Numbered from the stretch's first letter, positions 1 through 10,284 are shown. The stretch: DNA of 64,000 nt from Candidatus Scalindua japonica (GCF_002443295.1 NZ_BAOS01000011.1:60808-124807), one strand, 5' to 3'. Translations and numbers: made by a program. The notes: generated by a model not told the origin, from the letters alone.

Positions 1-130
1 TGAGGATTATCTTCTTCACCCTTCCGTTTATTGTCAGTTACAACTTTTATACCACCGGCTTCTAATATTTTCATCATCATAGATTTTCCTGAGCGTGGTA
101 GAACTGAACAATTGTTATAACATAATGCAT
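1..130 (-). pseudogene. sulfotransferase-like protein, 5' fragment with frameshift
   Basis: Partial gene running off the left edge of the window. The ATG at 130 has a GGA-rich Shine-Dalgarno about 7 bases upstream and starts MHYVITIV. The family P-loop-like 5'-PSB motif (LPRSGKS) followed by MMMKILEAGG and DNP is only read after a one-base shift near 107. The same residues occur in order at the N-terminus of the intact gene at 29424-30005, so the two are paralogues. Either a one-base deletion inactivated this copy or the assembly lost a base. The family is known to move sulfuryl groups from PAPS to sugars or other acceptors; the acceptor here is unknown. It sits downstream of the flippase gene on the same strand, at the end of the polysaccharide locus. 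Confidence 0.6.
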
Positions 131-262
131 TTGTTTTCCTTTATTTTTAATCTCAGATTTAATCACTTTACTTTATAATAATAAGATAATTGAAAATTGC
201 AACAAGGCTGCAGAATTGTCTTGAAGCCTGACATTAAGGACCATTGAGACTTGAAAAATATT

Positions 263-1687
263 TCAGCGAAAACGGTCAAGGATGTCCTTCGGTATACCAT
301 TTACAATTGTCAGGAAAACTATAAAGAGTATACATCCAAGTGGGAGAAGAATTACCAGTATTAACCATGCTTCCTCTATCACTAAACTTAAACCCCACAG
401 GCAGGTTGCCATTAGAAATGCTGCCAACAGAGGTCTCACCGCCGGAATGAGGTTTATCTGAAAACCGATTAGATTAACAGCGATAAACCCGCATCCGAGT
501 ATAAACCCTTCAGCAATTACCGTGGCCGTAGCGGCTCCCGTCAACCCAAAGAGAGGGATGAGAAGGAAGTTTAGACCAATGTTGATTACGGTAGCAGTAA
601 TCATAATCCATGTTTCGATTCTCATATGATTGCTGACGACCAGGATATTATGAATTGTACCTTCAAGAAAAATGAATCCTATACTCAAGACAAGCAGCTT
701 GAATGCCATGGCCCCTTCTATAAATTCAGGACCAAAGATCGTACTGAGGATAGGAGAGGCAAGGACTATTCCTCCCACAACCAGGAGAGCACTCACTGCT
801 GCAGATAGCTCAATAGAACGACCCGCAAATTCAGAAACATGAAATATTCCGTTTTTCAATGATCGAGCCATGCCCGGTAAATAAGAAATCTGGATAACAC
901 AGGCTAGTGCGTACAGCAAATAACATATACGATAAGGGGCGGTGTAGAGCCCAACCTCTCTTTCTCCCAGCAAAAAGCCGAGAAGTACAACATCAAATGT
1001 TAATATTAGTGTTCTTAACAAGCAAGAGATGAACAGAAACCCGGAACGCTTCAGGATGTTCCACCCTTCATGAAAGACTAATTTGACTCGACCGAAAGAC
1101 CGGATATGGATTAGCAGCAGAATCGCAGCACACATATCACTGACAAACATTGCCAGTGGGACCCGGTACACATCCTCCAAGCCATGTACGGTAAGGATTA
1201 CCAGGATTACGTACATCAGTTTGCCCAGAATTAACGCAACACCAACCGGACGGTTCCGTTCAAGGCCCCTGTATACCCAGGAGATGTCGAGGGCCAGGGA
1301 AAAGAAAGATAATGCTGAGAGAAGTAAAACAAAACGGACCGTCCCTGGTTTATCAATCAGGAAAGAAATAATTGCCATAGAGGTCATCGCTATGATTGCC
1401 ATGCCAATACGTATCAAAATTGCACTGAACGCTATTGAAGCGGCATATTGTGGTCTATGCGAAACTTCCAGAGCACCGATATCATCGAAACCGGCCCGTA
1501 CAATGAGGTTAAAAAAACTGCACATTGCAAAAGCAAATCCGATAATTCCAAACCCTTCCGGGCCAAGTGTACGGGCAATGTATGTCAACCCGACAAAAGC
1601 TACGCATCGAGAAATTATCTCGCTGCTTCCTAAAGCCGTAATATTGCTTATAACGTTAGCCGATTGAGACAATTTCATTGTTGCCAT
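263..1687 (-). CDS. polysaccharide flippase (Wzx/MATE-like)
   Basis: A 474-residue polytopic membrane protein with about 12-14 hydrophobic segments and short charged loops. The N-terminus (ALGSSEIISR then YIARTLGPEGFGIIGFA) is typical of the Wzx/RfbX/O-antigen flippase family in the MOP superfamily. Such proteins flip undecaprenyl-linked oligosaccharides across the inner membrane. It is the most promoter-distal intact gene of the minus-strand polysaccharide locus and is the only obvious exporter in it. An internal start three codons in (MKLSQSAN) is also possible; I kept the first because neither has a clearly better ribosome binding site. The substrate cannot be read from sequence. Confidence 0.85.
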   Translation of the reverse strand: MATMKLSQSANVISNITALGSSEIISRCVAFVGLTYIARTLGPEGFGIIGFAFAMCSFFNLIVRAGFDDIGALEVSHRPQYAASIAFSAILIRIGMAIIAMTSMAIISFLIDKPGTVRFVLLLSALSFFSLALDISWVYRGLERNRPVGVALILGKLMYVILVILTVHGLEDVYRVPLAMFVSDMCAAILLLIHIRSFGRVKLVFHEGWNILKRSGFLFISCLLRTLILTFDVVLLGFLLGEREVGLYTAPYRICYLLYALACVIQISYLPGMARSLKNGIFHVSEFAGRSIELSAAVSALLVVGGIVLASPILSTIFGPEFIEGAMAFKLLVLSIGFIFLEGTIHNILVVSNHMRIETWIMITATVINIGLNFLLIPLFGLTGAATATVIAEGFILGCGFIAVNLIGFQINLIPAVRPLLAAFLMATCLWGLSLVIEEAWLILVILLPLGCILFIVFLTIVNGIPKDILDRFR

Positions 1688-1778
1688 ATGAACTTCCTTG
1701 CAGTTGTTGGATTTTACCTACTACCATTTGAGTAACGGCAGTGTAACTTTCCTTGTCGTAAGGACCTTGAAATCATCA

Positions 1779-2858
1779 TCACCACCACTTTTTCTTGAGT
1801 TTTGCTGCAATCATAGTCCTGATTAATTGAAGAGGTTGAAAAACAATGCTGGACCACATTGACATTTCATGTGTGCAGAAACACTTTTTTGCCCTGATTG
1901 CAGTGAGGAGTTTTCTGGATTCCGGAGATTTCCATATTTCAAAGAAATTTCTGTTTCGCAAATTCCCGAGAGGCTCATGGATTTCACAAACACTTGTATC
2001 TCCGTTAGCGTACACGACACCACTCAAAACGCCTGCGAGACAGGGAATGACCTGTCGCCTCTTCCGGATTGTTTCACATTTGGCATATTGCAGCAAAGGT
2101 CCCACCTGGGAGCCACCCCGTTTTTTTTCACGTTTTCTCCACAACTTTTCTAGGTGAGCATAAAGCTCTCGGTACTGTTCTAAAACAGGTTTTCTAAGAG
2201 CCTGATTCATCCAATTATCTCGAATTAAAGCAATACCGTGATGTTCCATTAAAGGACAATTATCAAAAAGAAAATGAGACAATTTTCGAACTTCTTCAAT
2301 ATTCTCTGATGTTACCGTTGACTCAGCATGTATTTGCAATCTCGTGTCATGTTTTCCTAATTTTGACAGCATATTATAGGTATCGAGTGCCTTTTGAAAC
2401 GACTCCTTATTCCCTCTCAATGTATTGTGATAATCGGCCATACCATCAAATGATATTTCAATAACCAATAAGTCCAGGGTCATTTCTTTCAACACTTTAC
2501 GCACCTGATGATACGTTCGGTCTGTAAAATATCCATTCGTGGATACGTAGATTTTTTTTACTGCATTGTTGTTTATGAAGAGGCGGCATATCTCACAGAA
2601 ATCATCTCTGATGAATGGTTCTCCTCCTGTAATATTAAGATTTTCTATATGAGCTAACTCTTCAGAAAACTTTTTGATCTCATTAAATGTCAGGTCGTCT
2701 TTTTTATTGAGTTTTGTCCAGTAAAAACAGTGTCCACAGGACAGATTGCAGGTAGATGTAATATATAAAACCAGGAAGGGAGGGGTTGCTGTCCGATCAA
2801 TCCTTAATCCTTGCAAGGCTATTCTTTCATATCGGACAATGCTCTTTATCAGGTGCAT
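1779..2858 (-). CDS. radical SAM/SPASM domain protein
   Basis: A 359-residue radical SAM enzyme. The 4Fe-4S motif CNLSCGHC gives cysteines 37, 41 and 44, and NITGGEPF is the usual GGE SAM-binding strand. A C-terminal SPASM-like region (residues about 265-335) has CLAGVLSG, a VCEIHEPLGNL stretch and KKCFC, which can ligate an auxiliary cluster. Relatives modify peptides or sugars or act in cofactor synthesis; the reaction here is unknown. It lies between the flippase and a GT4 glycosyltransferase, so a role in tailoring a glycan or a lipid carrier is an inference from context only. Confidence 0.8.
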   Translation of the reverse strand: MHLIKSIVRYERIALQGLRIDRTATPPFLVLYITSTCNLSCGHCFYWTKLNKKDDLTFNEIKKFSEELAHIENLNITGGEPFIRDDFCEICRLFINNNAVKKIYVSTNGYFTDRTYHQVRKVLKEMTLDLLVIEISFDGMADYHNTLRGNKESFQKALDTYNMLSKLGKHDTRLQIHAESTVTSENIEEVRKLSHFLFDNCPLMEHHGIALIRDNWMNQALRKPVLEQYRELYAHLEKLWRKREKKRGGSQVGPLLQYAKCETIRKRRQVIPCLAGVLSGVVYANGDTSVCEIHEPLGNLRNRNFFEIWKSPESRKLLTAIRAKKCFCTHEMSMWSSIVFQPLQLIRTMIAAKLKKKWW

Positions 2859-2950
2859 TATTTAAACAAATATTTTTATATCAGGAAAAAGCTCTCTTAT
2901 TTTAAGATAGTTAAGACTGGGACTGGAAGTAAAGTCCATACGTATAGTTT

Positions 2951-4111
2951 CTAGGAAACCCACAATCTAAACAGTTTAATGAGCTGTTCGGCAGAATTTG
3001 ACCATCGGAATTTTTCAGACAGGGCAATGGCAGAATGCCTAAGCTGCTGCGCAAGTCCTTGTTCTTCAAGCAGACTTATCATGGCCATTTCGATATCTTG
3101 TTCGTTCTTCGGGCCAACAGCTATGACAGCACCCCCTAACAGTTCCGGTAACGGACTCTCAGTCGTTGCGATTATCGGTGTGCCACAAGAAACCGCTTCA
3201 ATTCCAGGCAATCCAAAACCTTCCATAATTGAAGGAACTATCAGGGCCTCTGCTCCCTGGTAAAGTGCTTTCAGATCATTATCTGGCTGAAATCCGAGAT
3301 GGTATATATATTCTTCTTCACCAGGATTGTCCTTTGCACAAGTCGGATTTATACCCGGCGGCAGAGAGTCCTCTGGGCTGATAATCACAAGTGACAGGGT
3401 ATCCTGCAGGCGTTTCTGCTTTAATCGCCTGAACGAACTTATGAGTACTCCCAGGTTTTTATGTGGACCATTATCACCCACATAGAGTAGATAAGGTAGA
3501 GTAAACCCGTGACGCTTGCTCACCATCCGTTGAACATCAGATCGTTTAGTGGGAAGGCCGAACGTAGAGTCGGCACCGTATGGAACGACACCTATTCTCT
3601 CTTTTGGCAGTTTAAACACTTGTTGAAGATGTTCCTGCATGAATGTAGAACCGGTCAGAACATATTCGGCCTGTCTAAGGGCCAGGCAGACCTTAGCCCT
3701 GCGCAGGAACCTGTGCCCAGAGTTCAATACAGTAAGATCGGGATACAACTCAGGAATTACATCATGAATCGTGACAACGCGGTGTTTCGGCTTTGTCACA
3801 AAAAAGTAGCTGTCAACAGAAGGGAAGAACAAGAGGTCTAAGGATTGTTGTGCCACGGTCCGTGTCATTTTCCACATATCGGTAAAACGACGACGACCTA
3901 TTCCGGTCGTATCAGTCTTCAATTTACGCGAATGAACCGGTACCACCTTTGTGTGTTCGGGCCAGTAATGTTCATTTTCTCCGGTTGAATAGTCGAACAG
4001 GATGTATTCATTGTCATGGTCACACTCCAGTAGTGCAAGTACGAGTGATCGCGTGAAACGACCAAACCCACGTGGATTTGTCCATGTTGTAATATCGATG
4101 CCTATGCGCAC
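2951..4111 (-). CDS. GT4-family glycosyltransferase
   Basis: A 386-residue GT-B fold glycosyltransferase that starts at a GTG codon (MRIGIDITTW). The C-terminal half contains YVGDNGPHKN and the EGFGLPGIEA signature, in which the two glutamates of the EX7E motif bind the nucleotide sugar. It has no signal peptide or membrane span, so it should act at the cytoplasmic face of the inner membrane. It resembles the gene at 5300-6475 (both start MRIGID and share LDLLFFPSV/LDLLFYPSV), so the two are diverged paralogues probably adding different residues of the same glycan. Donor and linkage are unknown. Confidence 0.85.
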   Translation of the reverse strand: MRIGIDITTWTNPRGFGRFTRSLVLALLECDHDNEYILFDYSTGENEHYWPEHTKVVPVHSRKLKTDTTGIGRRRFTDMWKMTRTVAQQSLDLLFFPSVDSYFFVTKPKHRVVTIHDVIPELYPDLTVLNSGHRFLRRAKVCLALRQAEYVLTGSTFMQEHLQQVFKLPKERIGVVPYGADSTFGLPTKRSDVQRMVSKRHGFTLPYLLYVGDNGPHKNLGVLISSFRRLKQKRLQDTLSLVIISPEDSLPPGINPTCAKDNPGEEEYIYHLGFQPDNDLKALYQGAEALIVPSIMEGFGLPGIEAVSCGTPIIATTESPLPELLGGAVIAVGPKNEQDIEMAMISLLEEQGLAQQLRHSAIALSEKFRWSNSAEQLIKLFRLWVS

Positions 4112-4317
4112 AACATGAGTCTCAATTCAAACAGTTGGGGACGTGACTGGTTCGATGTCAGCAGTAATGTTGTAAAAATAGAATAATTTGTATCCATTTC
4201 ACACAAGATGCTAATAATGAAGTTCTGGCCCACTTGCTTTTCTGGATAATGATGAGAGTCTCTTTGGGACATCTTGATATCTTTATGGCAATTAAAAAAA
4301 AGGTTTTCCACCAACAA

Positions 4318-5211
4318 TTATATTCTGTGACGGCGAGGGATATCTCCTGTTGTACGTATACTATGAACGTAATCTTCTATAGACATTCTCGGCCTACCCA
4401 GTTCTTCCCATGTATTCAAACTTTGAAACGGTTCATGAATATTGTTGGCAATATTCATGGACTTGAAAGCATCCGGACGTGCCAACCGAAAGAATACTGC
4501 AATCCTCAGGGCCAGGAGTGGGATAGAAATAACCTTGATACGAGGATCGAATGCCTTGGCAAAACGAAGAGCAGCTTCTCTAAAGGTCAGAGCTTTGCAA
4601 CCTTGTATATTAAACATTTTGTTCCAACAGGCAGGTTTTTGAAACAAATCCACCAATTGACGGGCATAATCATCACCAGCAATCCAGTATCTGACAAAGG
4701 GTTGATGGCCGGCGTAGAGTAATAATCTCCCTCGCAGAAACAGAGGCAGGGTCTCCATAAAGACTGTTGGCCGCGTGATCAGGAACGGATGTCCGGAACT
4801 CCTGATCGCTTCTTCAGCTTGAAATTTCTGAAACGCATCAGGCCAATCCATATTGAGCGTAATCCCAAAGCCGCTGATCTTTGCGATAAGGATATCTTTC
4901 CTGTCTTCAACTGCTTTCAAGACATTACAAGTACCATCCAGTTCCGGTCTGAAAGGACTACTATGAGCATACGTAGCCAGATTTAAATAGATAATTTCTA
5001 CGTTTTGAGCTGCTGCAATTAAACTATTGATATCCCTCAGGTCACCGTGGACAATTTCAACTTCCTCAGGAAGAACAGCAGATGCTTTGCTCGTGTGACG
5101 TGACAAGGCTCTAACGTTAAAACCTTTTTTTACTAAACGCCTCACAACAGGACGACCGAGAACTCCATGGGCTCCGATAACGAGAATCCGTTTATTCAAT
5201 CTTCTTTTCAA
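4318..5211 (-). CDS. NAD(P)-binding sugar epimerase/NmrA-like reductase
   Basis: A 297-residue atypical short-chain dehydrogenase. The Rossmann dinucleotide motif GAHGVLG is at residues 13-19, followed by RALSRHTSKA, a typical NADP-preferring loop. The middle carries VHGDLRD and YLNLATYAHSS. I do not see the YxxxK pair of classical extended SDRs, which places it nearer the NmrA/complex I NDUFA9-like group. It has no signal peptide. It lies between two GT4 glycosyltransferases, so a part in nucleotide-sugar or lipid-carrier chemistry is possible but not shown. Confidence 0.7.
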   Translation of the reverse strand: MKRRLNKRILVIGAHGVLGRPVVRRLVKKGFNVRALSRHTSKASAVLPEEVEIVHGDLRDINSLIAAAQNVEIIYLNLATYAHSSPFRPELDGTCNVLKAVEDRKDILIAKISGFGITLNMDWPDAFQKFQAEEAIRSSGHPFLITRPTVFMETLPLFLRGRLLLYAGHQPFVRYWIAGDDYARQLVDLFQKPACWNKMFNIQGCKALTFREAALRFAKAFDPRIKVISIPLLALRIAVFFRLARPDAFKSMNIANNIHEPFQSLNTWEELGRPRMSIEDYVHSIRTTGDIPRRHRI

Positions 5212-5299
5212 TTATATAATCGATAAACAAAAATTCTATCTCCGCCACAAATTTAAAGAGAACACAATGTTGTTAACATATAAAAACCTAGTGATTTTT

Positions 5300-6475
5300 T
5301 CATTTTATGCCAAAATCATTAAACACTTTTAACATCTGCATTGACGATTTCTCCCAAGAAAAAGTGGCTGCTCTTTGAATTGATTTACAAACAAGTTCAT
5401 TTCTTAACTCATCATTTCCCAGAATTGTAGCCAGACAATCCTTAAGATCATCAGGGTTGTATGGATCAAAAAAGAGACCCGCATCACCCACGACTTCCGG
5501 CAGTGAAGTGGTTCTGCTTCCTATTACGGGTGTACCACAAGCCATAGCTTCAACAGCGGTAAGTCCAAATCCCTCGATAAAAGATGGCAGAACAAAAACG
5601 ACAGCAGCGTTATAAAAACACACTAATTCTTCGTCAGGAATGAATCCGGTAAAAATAATCTTGTCCTTTAACCGAAGACAATTTATCAAGCCTTGCAGGC
5701 TATTATCTATAAGAAAAACATCCTTCTTATAATCCCCAACCAGGACTAATTTGATATTTTTGTTCTCCGTTTCATTTATTAATTTGGAATAAGCTTTCAC
5801 CAGGGTTGCAAGGTTCTTATGTGGTGCAATTCCTCCAACATAGAGTATGAATTTAGTAGAAATATCCATGCCATGACGAAGAAGGGTTTCATGGAACAAA
5901 TCTGTTCCTGGAAACTGACAAAAAACTTTATCCGGGGCCTCGGCAACAACTCTTATACAATTTTCTGATATTTGAAAACGTTCTATAATTCCTTTTTTTG
6001 AAAACTCAGATACTGTTAGTATTAAATCAGCCTGTTTGTTCGCAACCCAAACCTTAATGTCCCAGAAGAAACGATGCTTTCGGTTATTAAAAATCAATTG
6101 AGGGTATTTTTCGGCAATCACATCATGTATCACCACTATCTTTTTTGCCTTTGTAAAAACGGGAAAATAGGTATAGACGGAAGGGTAAAACAATAAATCC
6201 AGGTGCTCCCTTGAAACAGCTTTTGATGCCTTCCACATATCCTTTAAGGACCGATTTCCAGACGACGAAGCGGCCTTACTTGGTGCTTCTAAGATATCGA
6301 AACAGATACGTGAAACATCGGCAGGAAACTCACCCGTTTTGTCAGTTTCCGGATCTACAAAAAGAATATATTCATTTGCTTTGTCCTGCTTGAGAAGAGT
6401 ATTCAACAGCCCTCTTGTAAAACGCCCGTATCCTCGCTGATTTGACCAACAGGCAGCATCTATTCCTATCCTCAT
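5300..6475 (-). CDS. GT4-family glycosyltransferase
   Basis: A 391-residue GT-B glycosyltransferase starting at ATG (MRIGIDAACW). YVGGIAPHKN marks the start of the donor domain and EGFGLTAVEAMACGTPVI carries the EX7E donor-binding glutamates. PEVVGDAGLFFDP near the C-terminus is standard for family GT4. It is soluble or peripheral and should work at the cytoplasmic face of the membrane. It is a paralogue of 2951-4111. Acceptor and donor cannot be deduced. Confidence 0.88.
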   Translation of the reverse strand: MRIGIDAACWSNQRGYGRFTRGLLNTLLKQDKANEYILFVDPETDKTGEFPADVSRICFDILEAPSKAASSSGNRSLKDMWKASKAVSREHLDLLFYPSVYTYFPVFTKAKKIVVIHDVIAEKYPQLIFNNRKHRFFWDIKVWVANKQADLILTVSEFSKKGIIERFQISENCIRVVAEAPDKVFCQFPGTDLFHETLLRHGMDISTKFILYVGGIAPHKNLATLVKAYSKLINETENKNIKLVLVGDYKKDVFLIDNSLQGLINCLRLKDKIIFTGFIPDEELVCFYNAAVVFVLPSFIEGFGLTAVEAMACGTPVIGSRTTSLPEVVGDAGLFFDPYNPDDLKDCLATILGNDELRNELVCKSIQRAATFSWEKSSMQMLKVFNDFGIK

Positions 6476-6672
6476 TTATTAGCTTTTTCTGGTACTGAAA
6501 TCTAAAATCATGCTATAAGGCCATCCAGTCATTGTTCTGCTTAATGTCCCTCAAATAAGTCCGTATTTCACCCCTGTAATACATCCAAAACATACTCTAT
6601 AAATCATAAAAACAAGATGGGTATTGCCTCAATAATAAGAGCAGATTTTACTCAGAATCCAAACCCCCGCTG

Positions 6673-8829
6673 TTACCGTTTTGTTGAAGGCATTGGACCC
6701 TCAACAACGTTATATCCTCCCCCTGTAATGCTTGGGCCTTCCACTATCCAAATTGACCGGCCCGAATACTCTTTTTGTAATCGGTTCCGAATATCCTCAT
6801 TCTTGTCCCACGCGTAGATCGGTACGTCAGTGTGAAGATCAACAGGATTGTAAATGGCTGCCGAGACATAATCAGGTTCTCTGTTACCTCTAATCAAAAC
6901 AAGGCTCTTTCCAAAATTATTTTCTTTTGCAAGATGGCGAATATCAGGTCGCATTCCACGATAGAGGTGATATTTGTCTATGGCACGCCATGGAAAAAAG
7001 TTTATTAATGTTATAAAACATAGCAAAAAACCCCCACATATCACCCTGTTACCCTGATGAGTAACGGGAGACAAATCGGATTCCAACCTGCCGGCAAGTA
7101 CCTGAATTCCTCTGACTGTCAGAGCAATGCATGGAACAATAGCTAAATACCAATACCTTGCCCCAAAGTCAGGCCCACCACTAAACCAGTAAAATGCGTG
7201 TGCTGCGATAACGGTAAAAATAGCAGACAACATGAGATAATCATTTCTCTGTTTTACTCTTGAAAACAGCATAACAGCAAAAAATATCAAAGAGCCAGTA
7301 CTCCATCCAAGCAGCTCTATGTTAATTGAGAAAATATTAAGATTTGAGTTTACCAGTACATCCATGAAACCATGGCCGGGATACGGGTCATGGGGCCACT
7401 CAAACCCACGCTCCGGCCCAAAGCCAAGTGCATTTGTCATATGGCCATAATATTTGTCAAAATATGCCATTATGGGAAACTTCAACGGGTTGCCCGTTAA
7501 AAACTTATTATACGGTAAAGCCAATGAACCTAGAATGATAGCGCCAAATACAAACCCTGCGATAGCAGAAAGCCTTAGTCTCTGCCCGCCTAATCCGATA
7601 GCCCAGAGACCAAGAAGCCCCGCAACGATTACACCCTCCAGAGGTCTTGTCAGGCTCACCATTCCAACTGATAATCCTCCAATCCAGGCCCATGATACCT
7701 TGCCGGTCTTTCTTGACCAAACTACTGCAACTGCAGAAATCAAGGTGCAGAGAAGAGTTAGTGTATGCGTCATGAAGTTTGTAGCCATAAATATAAACCA
7801 GGGTGATATGCATAATAAAAGGGTCGCTATACGAGCAGTATATCTGTCATATATTGTTCGTATGAAGATATATGCAAGCAGCGTACTAAAACCCCCAAGG
7901 ACAGGATTAACCATCCATGGCACTCCAAAAAACATTCCTATTGCCAGTATTGCCGGCCAACCGGGAGAGACTGGTGAATACCACCTGTTATCTTCATAGG
8001 TCATAAGGTCAATATTAAAAGCTTCCGGGACAGGAGCGGCAGGCATTGTGAGCATGCCTGCCGCAAAATATTTTGCATGATATAGATATCCGACTTCATC
8101 CGGAATGTGAGGATGCCTTTCATAAGATATAATACTGAGAACAGCAGCAAGCAAAGTTACCCCTACAGAAGCAACTATTGCAAAGGGGTCAATACCGTCG
8201 TAATCATTTTTCCTTCCTGACCGTTTTAGTATTTTATCTAATACCTGCTTTAGGGCTATGAGTGTCTCCTCTGGAAGATTCCAAACAACTAATATAACAG
8301 TTGCCAGGTTCAGGAGTTGTATAAAAGTTGCAAATGGAAGTTCTAATGAATAAGTAAATATCTCGCGTGAAACTGTCGCACTTGACAAAGAAAAGAGTAA
8401 TCCAATACTCAGCAACTGCCAAAACTTAAAGGTGCGACAAAGCCAGGTTTGAATATCAGGCCAGAGAGTTCTGAAACTCGCCACAACAAGAACTGTTTGA
8501 GTCAGGAGAAAAAAAAGAAGAAAGAGATTAGTCCCTGTCAAAAGACTATGCAGAGGTTTGTAATGTTGATATCTTACATACGGACCAGCGTTAATCAGTT
8601 GCAAGGCCACAGCTTGTCCGATAATGGAGAGTGCAAACCAGAAGGATGATTTTCTCAATCGCCTATGTATTGTACAGCCCCGTATAATTAGAGCAATGCC
8701 AACAGAAACAGGCAGGCAAAACTCCCCATTGAGCCCACCCTTAGCATCGTGAAATTGAGGACAGTAATAAGCCCATGCAAAAAAAGATATACTACCCAAA
8801 AAATATAATAACTGTTTTAATCTGAACAA
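6673..8829 (-). CDS. polytopic GT-C-type glycosyltransferase
   Basis: A 718-residue integral membrane protein with about 14 or more hydrophobic segments. The first large loop has HIPDEVGYLYHAKYFAAG, an acidic motif typical of GT-C enzymes (ArnT/PMT-like) that use polyprenyl-phosphate sugars outside the cytoplasm. MTHTLTLLCTL and SLTRPLEGV follow in the usual order for this group. The start is a TTG six bases after the stop of 8836-10284, so the two are probably translated from one message. The C-terminal 90 residues are soluble. It could alternatively be a polymerase; four such large membrane proteins occur in this locus. Confidence 0.7.
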   Translation of the reverse strand: MFRLKQLLYFLGSISFFAWAYYCPQFHDAKGGLNGEFCLPVSVGIALIIRGCTIHRRLRKSSFWFALSIIGQAVALQLINAGPYVRYQHYKPLHSLLTGTNLFLLFFLLTQTVLVVASFRTLWPDIQTWLCRTFKFWQLLSIGLLFSLSSATVSREIFTYSLELPFATFIQLLNLATVILVVWNLPEETLIALKQVLDKILKRSGRKNDYDGIDPFAIVASVGVTLLAAVLSIISYERHPHIPDEVGYLYHAKYFAAGMLTMPAAPVPEAFNIDLMTYEDNRWYSPVSPGWPAILAIGMFFGVPWMVNPVLGGFSTLLAYIFIRTIYDRYTARIATLLLCISPWFIFMATNFMTHTLTLLCTLISAVAVVWSRKTGKVSWAWIGGLSVGMVSLTRPLEGVIVAGLLGLWAIGLGGQRLRLSAIAGFVFGAIILGSLALPYNKFLTGNPLKFPIMAYFDKYYGHMTNALGFGPERGFEWPHDPYPGHGFMDVLVNSNLNIFSINIELLGWSTGSLIFFAVMLFSRVKQRNDYLMLSAIFTVIAAHAFYWFSGGPDFGARYWYLAIVPCIALTVRGIQVLAGRLESDLSPVTHQGNRVICGGFLLCFITLINFFPWRAIDKYHLYRGMRPDIRHLAKENNFGKSLVLIRGNREPDYVSAAIYNPVDLHTDVPIYAWDKNEDIRNRLQKEYSGRSIWIVEGPSITGGGYNVVEGPMPSTKR

Positions 8830-8835
8830 AACAAT

Positions 8836-10284
8836 TTACCTGTCTGAAAAGAAAGTAACAGTACCTGGACGGTTAAAAGAAAATGAGATTGTTCCAGCTT
8901 CCACCTTTGTTCCTATGTTCATCTGTCCCATATCAATTCCGTTGTGTACTCTATCGGTCAGCGTAATATTGTAAATTCCCACCGGAACATTATTAATAAC
9001 AATATCAGTATGACCATGTTTTTCATTTAAGATGACAATTGTGATTTGTCCCTCATGAGACATAAAAGCTACAGGTTTCACAGCATAATTGCTGCTCTTT
9101 ATATCAACACGAACATATTTTGGCAGAATATACTTACTATATTGTTGAAATGCATAATATTTAGAATTTGGATATGCGAAGGAGGTATTAGGATGGAAAC
9201 CGTTAAAATACGGTGCGTTACTTTCATCCCCATCAAACCCTGTCAATATATAATGTTCCCCGGGATTTCCATGTTTCAGAGCCTGCCAGTTAAGTCCAAA
9301 ATTTTGATAAAAACTAACATCAGCCCAGACAAGGGATTTGTAAATGTCTCGTGAAATATTAGAGGAATCTCCCCATTCAGTTTGTGCTGTCTTCATTCCG
9401 GTTGTCTGTGCACGACTACGTATATTATTCAATGTTGACTTTCTCAAGCCTCCGTAGCCATGAAATGAGAGCGTATCAACATAAGGGAGTAAGTCAGGAT
9501 AATCTCCCTGCAATTCATCAAAAAATGGTAAAACATTTTTACTCCTCATCGTATCAGGATAACGCAATTTAATGTTTGTATACCCTTCGGATTGTAATCG
9601 ATTAACTAAGGCTCGCATATTTCTGAGAAGTTGTGGTTTTGACATAACGGTATTATTGTCAGGCTCATTAGAAGGAGTGATATAATCCGGTATTATATCG
9701 AATTGGTCATCCATCCTCTTTATACATCCTACTATTAATTCTGCGTATTCTTCCGGTTCTGTCAAATGCCATTGTATAGTATCTTTTGGATAGTCAAAAG
9801 TAATAACATGTAGGTCTAATGTCAACTTTTCCCCATGCTCTTCAATCAGTTTTTTCATAGGAATAACATAATCTTCTAAATACGGATCAAAACCTCTCCA
9901 ATCTATCTGTGTATAGTCAAAATTATTGCAGTCTTCATTATCGTTATCCATCTCAATTCCGAACTTACCACTGGGACTGAACTCAAAACGAACTGCTGTA
10001 ATTCCAAGGTCATTAACTGCGTTGCTTAAAAGCTTATTTAGTATGGATTTCTGTACTGGTTGCGTATTATTTTCTAAGGTATCCAGATCATCCATCCACC
10101 TGTTTATAGTAACTTCCCAGCCTCCCCAAGTCTGAAATTGCTTTGAAGTATCAAGCGTTAGCAAGACTTCCGATCTGAATTGTTGCATAACTGATATCTT
10201 TAAAATGATAATTAATAGAAAGAGAGGAATAGTAATTATCAAAATTTTTCTGAGACCAAAGTGTTTATAAATTGTTTTTAACAC
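8836..10284 (-). CDS. membrane-anchored GH30-like glycoside hydrolase
   Basis: A 482-residue protein with one N-terminal membrane span (about residues 13-31) that should leave the rest periplasmic. FQTWGGWEVT near residue 50 matches the start of clan GH-A family 30-type enzymes. TPSNEPDN gives a likely acid/base Glu at about 207 and AQTEWGDS a likely nucleophile Glu at about 303, followed by a C-terminal beta domain of about 110 residues. GTG start; no internal ATG keeps the membrane segment. A hydrolase in a synthesis locus often trims or releases the polymer or recycles failed chains. The substrate is unknown and the family assignment is by motif only. Confidence 0.65.
   Translation of the reverse strand: MLKTIYKHFGLRKILIITIPLFLLIIILKISVMQQFRSEVLLTLDTSKQFQTWGGWEVTINRWMDDLDTLENNTQPVQKSILNKLLSNAVNDLGITAVRFEFSPSGKFGIEMDNDNEDCNNFDYTQIDWRGFDPYLEDYVIPMKKLIEEHGEKLTLDLHVITFDYPKDTIQWHLTEPEEYAELIVGCIKRMDDQFDIIPDYITPSNEPDNNTVMSKPQLLRNMRALVNRLQSEGYTNIKLRYPDTMRSKNVLPFFDELQGDYPDLLPYVDTLSFHGYGGLRKSTLNNIRSRAQTTGMKTAQTEWGDSSNISRDIYKSLVWADVSFYQNFGLNWQALKHGNPGEHYILTGFDGDESNAPYFNGFHPNTSFAYPNSKYYAFQQYSKYILPKYVRVDIKSSNYAVKPVAFMSHEGQITIVILNEKHGHTDIVINNVPVGIYNITLTDRVHNGIDMGQMNIGTKVEAGTISFSFNRPGTVTFFSDR

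Noticed and set aside
1083..1667. 194-codon plus-strand ORF
   Set aside because: Antisense to the flippase gene, with no ribosome site and a basic, low-complexity product.
4102..4317. 71-codon minus-strand ORF between a glycosyltransferase and a reductase gene
   Set aside because: Overlaps the start of the GT4 gene, no ribosome site, no family resemblance.
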